Source of the DNA: JBOFEH01 sp051650265
Lineage (GTDB): Bacteria; Bacillota; Clostridia; Lachnospirales; Cellulosilyticaceae
Assembly (NCBI GenBank): GCA_051650265.1
Contig: JBOFIR010000248.1
Span: 1-8,309, forward strand
DNA: 8,309 nucleotides
Direction: 5' to 3'
The notes beneath the pieces are model-generated. The model had not been told where the DNA came from. It saw only the letters and a program-made list of their open reading frames with translations, and did not search any database. Position 1 is the first letter of the stretch. Each line of letters begins with the position of its first letter. The position numbers were made by a program, and so were the translations under genes. Of the stretch, positions 1 to 5,841 are shown one piece after another.

Positions 1-261
1 GATATTTACAAAAAGCTTGGGTTACCTGCTGAGAAGGTAGGAGCTATAGGGATTATGACCATCACACCCAGTGAGGGGTCTATCATCGCAGCTGATGTGG
101 CGACGAAGGCATCTGACATTACGCTAGGGTTTATAGATAGATTTAGTGGGTCATTAGTCATTGTAGGAGATGTAAGTTCTGTAGAGGCAGCTGTAAAGGA
201 TGTGGTAAGTGTACTAGAAAATACCCTCCACTTTACACCTACAGACATTACGCGGACTTAA
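1..261 (+). CDS. eutS: EutS, ethanolamine microcompartment shell protein (3' part, N-terminus cut by window start)
   Basis: The reading frame is open from base 1 to the TAA at 259-261 and gives 86 residues. EutS is normally about 110-116 residues, so roughly 25-30 N-terminal residues lie upstream of the window. EutS is a single-BMC-domain, circularly permuted hexameric shell protein, known in enterics to form bent hexamers. The visible part carries family-typical stretches: GAIGIMTITPSEGSIIAADVA near the start, then GFIDRFSGSLVIVGDVSSVE, which resembles the enteric GFLDRFSGALVIYGSV segment. The C-terminus ends in TDITRT, comparable to CDMTKS in E. coli. The internal ATG at 55 is not the real start, because conserved EutS sequence continues upstream of it. 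The gene ends 3 bases before eutP, so the two are surely co-transcribed. The assignment is strong; only the start is unseen. Confidence 0.93.
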   Translation, partial: DIYKKLGLPAEKVGAIGIMTITPSEGSIIAADVATKASDITLGFIDRFSGSLVIVGDVSSVEAAVKDVVSVLENTLHFTPTDITRT

Positions 262-264
262 GCG

Positions 265-714
265 ATGGGCAAAAAGGTTATATTCATGGGCAAAACAGGG
301 TGTGGGAAAACCACGCTTTGTCAAAAGCTCGATGAACTCGAAATTAAGTACAAAAAAACCCAAGCAGTAGAACACTACGACAATGCAATAGATACGCCAG
401 GGGAGTATATGGAAAATAGAAATTACTATAGCGCACTGATTATGACAGCGGTAGATGCTGAGATTATCGCGCTAATAGCAGACCCATTAGAGGAAGAGTG
501 CTATTTACCGCCTGCCTTTGCAGGAAGCTTTGCAAAAGAAGTGATAGGCATTATTACTAAGATTGCATTAGTAGAGGAGACGCAGCAAGTAGAGCAGGTA
601 GAAGATCGTCTCAGACAAGCAGGAGCTACCAAAATTTTTAAAGTTGATACGATAAAAGGTACGGGAATTGAACCACTTTTTGAGTATCTCAATCAAGTCT
701 TAAAGAGCAATTAA
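265..714 (+). CDS. eutP: EutP/PduV family P-loop protein (putative acetate kinase)
   Basis: This 149-residue protein belongs to the EutP/PduV family of small Ras-like P-loop NTPases in eut and pdu operons; Salmonella EutP has been reported to have acetate kinase activity. Visible motifs are a Walker A GKTGCGKTT at residues 9-17 and the family signature KTQAVEHYDN followed by DTPGEY at residues 31-48, where DTPG is the G3 Switch II motif. The G4 position reads ITKIA (97-101), so the usual Asp of (N/T/S)KxD is replaced by Ala, which may weaken guanine specificity and fits a nucleotide use other than GTP. Length is close to E. coli EutP (about 159). The ATG at 265 has no clear Shine-Dalgarno before it. 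With only 3 bases after the eutS stop, translation is probably coupled to eutS. Family assignment is secure; the biochemical role in this organism is inferred. Confidence 0.9.
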   Translation: MGKKVIFMGKTGCGKTTLCQKLDELEIKYKKTQAVEHYDNAIDTPGEYMENRNYYSALIMTAVDAEIIALIADPLEEECYLPPAFAGSFAKEVIGIITKIALVEETQQVEQVEDRLRQAGATKIFKVDTIKGTGIEPLFEYLNQVLKSN

Positions 715-729
715 GAGAGGAGTAAAAGG

Positions 730-2163
730 ATGCGTGATGAACTTTTAAGTGTAGGAATTGATATTGGAACCAGTACGACTCAGCTGATTTTTTCCAAGCT
801 GATTATAGAGAATATGGCATCAGGATTTACTGTGCCACGCATTATCATTGTGGACAAACAGATTATCTACCGTAGTGATATTTATTTTACTCCTCTTGTT
901 TCAAACAAAGAGATTGATGGACCTAAGGTGAGAGAGATTATAGAAAAGGAGTATCAAAAGGCTGGGATCGATAAACAGACGATTGATACGGGAGCGGTCA
1001 TCATCACAGGTGAGACCGCTAGAAAGGAAAATGCGAGAGAAGTCCTTACGACACTCAGTGGATTTGCAGGAGATTTTGTTGTAGCCACAGCAGGCCCCGA
1101 CCTTGAAAGTATCATCTCTGGTAAAGGAGCAGGTGCACATACCTATTCTAAAGAACACAGTACAAGTGTTGTCAATATTGATATAGGAGGCGGTACCAGT
1201 AACCTCGCTGTTTTTCAAAGAGGAGATGTCAAAGAAACTGGATGCCTAGATATAGGCGGTAGGCTAATTAAAATTGATACAATTTCCAAAAAGATAACAT
1301 ATATTTCACCAAAAATAGAAACAATAATCAAAGAGAATAATCTGGGCCTAAGTATAGGCAGCATCGCTACGAGAGAAAACTTAAAACCCATTATAGACAT
1401 CATGGTAGAGATGCTGAAGCAAAGCGTAGGTTTGGCGCCACAAGATAGTACATTTAAGATGATTATTACCAACAAGAACATTGCATTAGATGTACCCATC
1501 TCTTGTATTTCGTTTTCTGGAGGGGTAGCAGATTATATTTACTATGATGGACCAATAGATGATTATTTCAAATTCGGGGATATTGGTATACTTTTAGGCC
1601 AAGCGATTAGAGAATCTGACCTTTGTAAAAAGCTAGAAGTCATACGGTCAGTAGAGACGATCCGTGCCACCGTAGTAGGGGCAGGAACGCATACTACAGA
1701 AGTCAGTGGAAGCACAATCACTTATACCACAGAAGATTTTCCTATCAAGAATCTACCGATTCTTAAGCTTGCTGGAGATGACGAACATCACGGAGAAGAG
1801 GCACTTGCGAAAGCAGTGAAGCAGAAACTCGAGTGGTTTAAGTTAGAAGGAGATTTACAAAGGATAGCTATTGCTCTAGAAGGGCAGGATAATCCATCTT
1901 TTAAAGATGTGCAGAGCTATGCGAGAGGTTTATTAGAGGGCATGAAAGAGCTCATTGACAGGGAGCTTCCTCTGATTGTCATCGTAGAAAAAGACATGGC
2001 CAAAGTTCTCGGACAAGCCATGTATAGTATGCTTGAGTACCAAAAAGATGTGATTTGTCTAGATAGTGTCAAACTGGATAATGGAGACTACATTGATATA
2101 GGTAGTCCAGCGTTTGATGGAATGGTCTTACCCGTGGTAGTCAAAACATTAATATTTAACTAA
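730..2163 (+). CDS. eutA: EutA, ethanolamine ammonia-lyase reactivating factor
   Basis: This 477-residue protein is a reactivase of the ASKHA (actin/Hsp70-like) ATPase fold. In the family it exchanges damaged cobalamin on EutBC for fresh adenosylcobalamin at the cost of ATP. The ATPase motifs can be read directly: phosphate-1 GIDIGTSTTQ (residues 9-18), phosphate-2 NIDIGGGTSNLAVF (149-162), and an adenosine-type motif SFSGGVADYI (261-270). The conserved stretch VVGAGTHTTEVSGST (315-329) is typical of EutA. Length is similar to enteric EutA (about 467). A good ribosome binding site, GAGAGGAG at 715-722, stands 7 bases before the ATG. It follows eutP by 15 bases and precedes the lyase genes it serves. 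The two-component regulator genes eutVW, found near this position in some other Firmicutes, are absent here. Isoleucine is often coded by ATA, unlike in eutB, which suggests lower expression. Confidence 0.96.
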   Translation: MRDELLSVGIDIGTSTTQLIFSKLIIENMASGFTVPRIIIVDKQIIYRSDIYFTPLVSNKEIDGPKVREIIEKEYQKAGIDKQTIDTGAVIITGETARKENAREVLTTLSGFAGDFVVATAGPDLESIISGKGAGAHTYSKEHSTSVVNIDIGGGTSNLAVFQRGDVKETGCLDIGGRLIKIDTISKKITYISPKIETIIKENNLGLSIGSIATRENLKPIIDIMVEMLKQSVGLAPQDSTFKMIITNKNIALDVPISCISFSGGVADYIYYDGPIDDYFKFGDIGILLGQAIRESDLCKKLEVIRSVETIRATVVGAGTHTTEVSGSTITYTTEDFPIKNLPILKLAGDDEHHGEEALAKAVKQKLEWFKLEGDLQRIAIALEGQDNPSFKDVQSYARGLLEGMKELIDRELPLIVIVEKDMAKVLGQAMYSMLEYQKDVICLDSVKLDNGDYIDIGSPAFDGMVLPVVVKTLIFN

Positions 2164-2177
2164 TTTCTATTCTATGG

Positions 2178-2185
2178 AAGGAGGA
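2178..2185 (+). promoter_or_regulatory. Strong Shine-Dalgarno of eutB
   Basis: AAGGAGGA lies 5 bases upstream of the eutB ATG at 2191 and is a near-perfect match to the 16S rRNA anti-SD. It is the strongest ribosome binding site in the window. It fits the high demand for the lyase large subunit and supports the chosen start. Confidence 0.8.
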
Positions 2186-2190
2186 TTCAT

Positions 2191-3555
2191 ATGATTTTAA
2201 AAACACAATTATTTGGGCGTACTTATGCGTTCAAATCTTTAATGGATGTAATGGCGAAAGCAAATGAAGAAAAATCAGGTGATAAGTTAGCGGGGCTAGC
2301 AGCTGAGACAGCTGAAGAGAGAGTTGCAGCAAAAGTGGTCCTTGCCAATATCACATTAGCAGACCTTAGAAATAACCCAGCAGTACCTTATGAAAAAGAT
2401 GAGGTTACACGTATCATACAAGATGATGTGAATGAAAAGATTTACGGAGAGATCAAAAACTGGACAGTAGCAGAGCTTCGTGAGTGGATCTTAGATGAGA
2501 AAGTAACAGGTGCAGATATTAGACGTATCTCTAGAGGATTAACTTCAGAGATGGTAGCAGCAGTTGCCAAACTCATGTCTAACATGGACCTTGTATACGG
2601 AGCAAGCAAAATCCGTATCACTAAACACTGTAATACCACTATTGGTATGCCAGGAACACTTTCTTCTAGACTACAGCCTAACCATCCAACAGATGATCCA
2701 GATGGTATCTTAGCTTCTTTATTAGAAGGATTAACTTATGGAGCTGGAGATGCACTACTTGGACTAAACCCTGTAGATGATAGTACAGAGAGTGTAGTTA
2801 GAGTACTCAAACGTTTTGAGGAAGTCAAACAAAAATGGCAAATTCCAACTCAAATCTGTGTACTCGCGCACGTAACGACTCAGATGGATGCGATTCGCAA
2901 AGGTGCTCCAGCAGACCTCATCTTCCAATCTATTGCAGGTTCAGAAAAAGGAAATGAAGCTTTCGGATTCAACGGAGCAACAATCGAAGAAGCAAGACAA
3001 CTTGCTTTATCAGAAGGAACAGCAGAAGGACCAAACGTCATGTACTTCGAGACAGGACAAGGTTCAGAGCTTTCTTCAGAAGCACATCATGGTGTAGACC
3101 AAGTAACAATGGAAGCGAGATGTTATGGTTTTGCTAAGCATTATGACCCATTCGTAGTCAACACAGTAGTAGGTTTCATTGGACCTGAGTATTTATACGA
3201 TGGTAGACAAGTATCTAGAGCAGGTCTTGAAGACCACTTTATGGGTAAACTTACAGGCATCTCTATGGGATGTGATGCATGTTATACCAACCATATGAAA
3301 GCTGACCAAAACTCTATTGAAGACTTATCTGTACTTTTAACAGCAGCAGGATGTAACTACTTTATGGGTATCCCTCATGGCGATGACGTTATGCTGAACT
3401 ACCAAACAACAGGATTCCATGAGACAGCATCTCTTAGAGAAATCTTTGGACTCAAAGCTATCGAGCCTTTCCATCAGTGGTTAGTAAAAATGGGCTTCGT
3501 AGACGAAAGAGGAAGACTTACTTCAAAAGCAGGCGATGCATCTACACTATTCTAA
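2191..3555 (+). CDS. eutB: EutB, ethanolamine ammonia-lyase large (catalytic) subunit
   Basis: This 454-residue protein is the TIM-barrel catalytic subunit of adenosylcobalamin-dependent ethanolamine ammonia-lyase (EC 4.3.1.7), which converts ethanolamine to acetaldehyde and ammonia. Length is almost identical to E. coli EutB (453). The signature KHCNTTIGMPGTLSSRLQPN occupies residues 145-164. The substrate-binding residues known from the E. coli enzyme are present at the same numbers: Arg160, Gln162, Asn193, Glu287 and Asp362. The conserved stretches SIAGSEKGNEAFGF (247-260) and GCDACYTNHMKADQNS (360-375) are also intact, so the enzyme should be active. A very strong SD at 2178-2185 sets the ATG. 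It partners with eutC 15-18 bases downstream. Codon choice looks biased for high expression, with ATA almost absent. Confidence 0.98.
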   Translation: MILKTQLFGRTYAFKSLMDVMAKANEEKSGDKLAGLAAETAEERVAAKVVLANITLADLRNNPAVPYEKDEVTRIIQDDVNEKIYGEIKNWTVAELREWILDEKVTGADIRRISRGLTSEMVAAVAKLMSNMDLVYGASKIRITKHCNTTIGMPGTLSSRLQPNHPTDDPDGILASLLEGLTYGAGDALLGLNPVDDSTESVVRVLKRFEEVKQKWQIPTQICVLAHVTTQMDAIRKGAPADLIFQSIAGSEKGNEAFGFNGATIEEARQLALSEGTAEGPNVMYFETGQGSELSSEAHHGVDQVTMEARCYGFAKHYDPFVVNTVVGFIGPEYLYDGRQVSRAGLEDHFMGKLTGISMGCDACYTNHMKADQNSIEDLSVLLTAAGCNYFMGIPHGDDVMLNYQTTGFHETASLREIFGLKAIEPFHQWLVKMGFVDERGRLTSKAGDASTLF

Positions 3556-3558
3556 GAT

Positions 3559-3565
3559 AAGGAGG
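3559..3565 (+). promoter_or_regulatory. Shine-Dalgarno of eutC; leaves a GTG/ATG start choice
   Basis: AAGGAGG stands 5 bases before GTG at 3571 and 8 bases before the next codon, ATG at 3574. Both starts are in frame and adjacent, so the protein begins M-MNEQ or MNEQ. The ATG is the stronger start codon and has comfortable spacing (eutM in this window also has 8 bases). I therefore slightly favour 3574, though 3571 cannot be excluded. Confidence 0.7.
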
Positions 3566-3570
3566 CTAAA

Positions 3571-4467
3571 GTGATGAACGAACAAGATTTAAGAAGAATG
3601 GTAGAACAACTCGTAGAACAAATGGTAGGCAAAGAAGGCAGTAGTGTAACTACAGCAGCACCTACTTCTAATTCAAACAGAAATAACACAACAACAATCG
3701 ATCCAAGTGGATGTATTGAAGATGTTACAAAAATAGATCTTAAAAAACAATTGTTAGTAGACAATGCGATAGACAAATCAGCTTATCTTGATATGAAATC
3801 TAAAACACCAGCTAGACTAGGAATTGGTAAAGCAGGTGCAAGATACAAAACCATTACAATGCTTCGTGTAAGAGCAGACCATGCCGCAGCACAAGATGCA
3901 GTATTTAGTGATGTATCAGAAGACTTTATTAAGAAAAATAAGTTTGTCTTTGTACAAACTAAATGTAAAGACAAAGATGAATACCTTACTCGTCCAGATT
4001 TAGGTAGACGATTCAATCCAGAAGAGTTAGACATTATCAAAAAAACATGTGGACAAAATCCAAAAGTACTCATTATCGTTGGGGATGGTTTATCTTCTTC
4101 AGCTATTGAAGCCAATGTAGAAGATATGATTCCAGCTATTGAACAAGGTCTTAAAATGTATGGTATCACAGTACCTCCTATTGTCTTTATCAAATATGCA
4201 AGGGTTGGTGCGATGGATGATATTGGTCAAGCAACAGATGCAGATGTAATCTGTATGCTAGTTGGTGAAAGACCAGGTCTAGTAACAGCAGAATCGATGT
4301 CAGCTTATATTGCTTACAAACCAAAACATGGGCTAGCAGAAGCGAAACGTACAGTTATCTCAAACATCCACAAAGGTGGAACAACAGCTGTAGAAGCTGG
4401 CGCACATGCTGCAGAGCTTATCAAAAAAATGCTCGATAAGAAAGCATCAGGAATTGATCTTAAATAA
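3571..4467 (+). CDS. eutC: EutC, ethanolamine ammonia-lyase small subunit
   Basis: This is the small subunit of ethanolamine ammonia-lyase, which with EutB forms the adenosylcobalamin-binding site. From GTG 3571 it is 298 residues, or 297 from ATG 3574; E. coli EutC is 295. Conserved family stretches are ARLGIGKAGARY (81-92), RADHAAAQDAVFSDV (101-115), RPDLGRR (141-147), VGDGLSSSAIEANV (170-183), GERPGL (232-237) and SNIHKGG (264-270). The N-terminus is a short amphipathic helix, DLRRMVEQLVEQMVG (6-20), followed by a Ser/Thr/Asn-rich linker to about residue 46. This is the layout of a cargo-loading (encapsulation) peptide, as shown for enteric EutC, so it probably directs the lyase into the shell. 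The gene follows eutB in a tight pair with its own strong SD. Confidence 0.97.
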   Translation: MMNEQDLRRMVEQLVEQMVGKEGSSVTTAAPTSNSNRNNTTTIDPSGCIEDVTKIDLKKQLLVDNAIDKSAYLDMKSKTPARLGIGKAGARYKTITMLRVRADHAAAQDAVFSDVSEDFIKKNKFVFVQTKCKDKDEYLTRPDLGRRFNPEELDIIKKTCGQNPKVLIIVGDGLSSSAIEANVEDMIPAIEQGLKMYGITVPPIVFIKYARVGAMDDIGQATDADVICMLVGERPGLVTAESMSAYIAYKPKHGLAEAKRTVISNIHKGGTTAVEAGAHAAELIKKMLDKKASGIDLK

Positions 4468-4482
4468 ATGGAGGAATGAGCC

Positions 4483-5136
4483 GTGAAAAACGATAAAATA
4501 CGTCCTAATGTCCTCGGAGTGAAAATCATCTCTAATGTAAGTGCAGAACTTGCAAAAAAATTAGAATTAGGACCAAGACACAAAAGTATAGGAATCATCA
4601 CATCTGATATGGATGATGTGACTTATACAGCACTTGATGAAGCAACAAAAGATGCAGATGTAGATGTAGTCTATGCTAGATCGATGTATGCAGGAGCGGG
4701 AAATGCTTCGACTAAACTTGCTGGAGAAGTAATCGGAATCATTGGTGGACCAAGCCCAGCGGAAGTGAGAAGTGGACTGAAAGCAGCATTAGACTTTATG
4801 GAAGGTGGAGCACACTTTACAAGTGCCAATGATGACGACTCGATCGTGTACTATGCACATACAGTATCTCGTACAGGAACTTACCTTTCTAAAGTAGCAG
4901 GCGTGGCAGAAGGAGAAGCATTAGCTTACCTTGTAGCACCACCACTTGAATCGATCTATGGATTAGATGCAGCGATGAAAGCAGCAGATGTACAATTGGT
5001 AGAGTTCTTTGGACCACCAACAGAAACAAACTTTGGCGGGGGTCTCCTTACAGGATCACAATCAGCATGTAATGCCGCATGTAGTGCGTTTGCAGAAGCT
5101 GTAAGAGCCGTAGCAGATAACCCACAGGAGTTCTAA
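4483..5136 (+). CDS. eutL: EutL, tandem-BMC trimeric shell protein
   Basis: This 217-residue shell protein has two tandem BMC domains and forms pseudohexameric trimers with a gated central pore; E. coli EutL is 219. Diagnostic stretches are SDMDDVTYTALDEATKDADV (41-60), YARSMYAGAG (64-73), GEVIGIIGGPSPAEVRSG (81-98), AHTVSRTGTYLSKVAGV, YLVAPPLESIYGLDAAMKAA, and LTGSQSACNAACSAFAEAV near the end. Asp44, Asp45, Glu82 and Phe112 are present; from memory these lie in the ethanolamine-binding small pore described for EutL, where ligand is thought to influence the gate. The start is GTG at 4483, preceded by GGAGGA at 4470-4475 with 7 bases of spacing. An in-frame TGA at 4477 rules out an earlier start. 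The gene lies 15 bases after eutC and only 6 bases before the next shell gene. Confidence 0.97.
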   Translation: MKNDKIRPNVLGVKIISNVSAELAKKLELGPRHKSIGIITSDMDDVTYTALDEATKDADVDVVYARSMYAGAGNASTKLAGEVIGIIGGPSPAEVRSGLKAALDFMEGGAHFTSANDDDSIVYYAHTVSRTGTYLSKVAGVAEGEALAYLVAPPLESIYGLDAAMKAADVQLVEFFGPPTETNFGGGLLTGSQSACNAACSAFAEAVRAVADNPQEF

Positions 5137-5142
5137 TAGACT

Positions 5143-5841
5143 ATGACCGAAGCACTCGGGCTCATAGAAGTGATAGGCTATCCACCAGCTATAGAAGCTG
5201 CTGATGCAGCTCTTAAAGCGGCTAATGTAAAGTTAGGAGCGGTCACCAGAGTAGACGGTGGGATTGTAACGATACAAATACTAGGAGATGTAGGTGCTGT
5301 CAAAGCAGCTGTAGATGCAGGAAGCAGTGCAGCTGAAAGAATAGGAACCGTACGTGCAGCTCACGTTATTCCAAGACTTGAAAGCTCTCTGGCAGGCATG
5401 CTTACAGAGCCAGGTAAAGGGATGAGAAATTTGGGACCCAAGCATATGAAGCAAAATAGAGACGCTACCACTCAAAACGTTTTAAATGCTGAGACTATGG
5501 ACCAACCTTCTAGCCCTTCACAGGACACTGTAGCAAACCAGACAGAGATTCCAGTCGTGAGCGATGAAGTAGAAAGAGCGCCTCTTCCGGAAGTGGATAT
5601 GACAGAGGTTTCTCCGGAAGGAGCCTATATTGCTAAAGATATAGAAGAAGAAATTAAGCCACCTGTAGTAGGAGGCGTTAAGAAATTAACGCCTCATGAA
5701 CTCAAAAAAATGAGCAATAAAGAACTAAAGAATCTCATTACTTCTTTAGGCATCAAAGTGGCAGCTAAAAAGATGAAATCTGCAAAAAAAGAAGACTTAA
5801 TCCACATGATTATACAGTTTGATAAAGAAGGTGAGAATTAA
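5143..5841 (+). CDS. eutK: EutK-like shell protein: BMC domain, acidic linker and Rho_N/SAP-like C-terminal domain
   Basis: This 232-residue protein has three parts. Residues 1-80 are a BMC domain (EALGLIEVIGYPPAIEAADA, then GDVGAVKAAVDAGSSAAERI and HVIPR), clearly paralogous to EutM in this window. Residues 81-180 are a low-complexity, increasingly acidic linker. Residues 181-232 carry many lysines and read as helix (NKELKNLITSLGI), basic loop (KVAAKKMKSAKK), helix (EDLIHMIIQF), resembling Rho_N or SAP/HeH nucleic-acid-binding modules. The pore loop reads RVDGG, with Asp where PduA and EutM have the first Gly (KIGSG, QIGGG); enteric EutK also has Asp there (VLDPG). EutK also directly follows EutL in enterics and carries a C-terminal putative nucleic-acid-binding domain, but of winged-helix type. 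Hence EutK-like; automated pipelines may call it EutM. The SD AGGAG (5126-5130) is 12 bases from the ATG, suggesting modest translation or coupling to eutL. The stop overlaps the eutE start by one base. Confidence 0.85.
   Translation: MTEALGLIEVIGYPPAIEAADAALKAANVKLGAVTRVDGGIVTIQILGDVGAVKAAVDAGSSAAERIGTVRAAHVIPRLESSLAGMLTEPGKGMRNLGPKHMKQNRDATTQNVLNAETMDQPSSPSQDTVANQTEIPVVSDEVERAPLPEVDMTEVSPEGAYIAKDIEEEIKPPVVGGVKKLTPHELKKMSNKELKNLITSLGIKVAAKKMKSAKKEDLIHMIIQFDKEGEN
5672..5695 (+). other. Perfect 10-bp inverted repeat with GAAA loop inside the eutK-like gene
   Basis: GAGGCGTTAA (5672-5681) and TTAACGCCTC (5686-5695) are perfect reverse complements separated by GAAA. The RNA would be a 10-bp stem capped by a GNRA-type tetraloop. 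It covers codons 177-185, exactly where the acidic linker meets the C-terminal domain. It is followed by an A-rich run, not T's, so it is not an intrinsic terminator on this strand, and no T-run follows it on the other strand. Possible roles are pausing, transcript processing or stability; it may also be chance. Confidence 0.6.

Noticed and set aside
55..261. EutS starting at the internal ATG 55
   Set aside because: Conserved EutS residues continue upstream in frame to base 1, so the gene is cut by the window edge rather than short.
2888..3097. Alternative-frame reading frame inside eutB on the + strand
   Set aside because: Low-complexity Gln/Ser/Lys-rich translation in a shifted frame over strongly conserved EutB sequence; a shadow with no ribosome binding site.
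3783..4193. Longest antisense open frame, opposite eutC
   Set aside because: It lies wholly antisense to conserved EutC, has no recognisable domain, and is explained by codon bias of the sense strand. The other antisense frames opposite eutA, eutL, eutE and eutM were rejected for the same reason.
4468..4479. Three-codon mini ORF (ATG GAG GAA TGA) directly after the eutC stop
   Set aside because: It overlaps the Shine-Dalgarno of eutL and has no ribosome binding site role of its own beyond the eutC end; most likely a by-product of the GGAGGA sequence.
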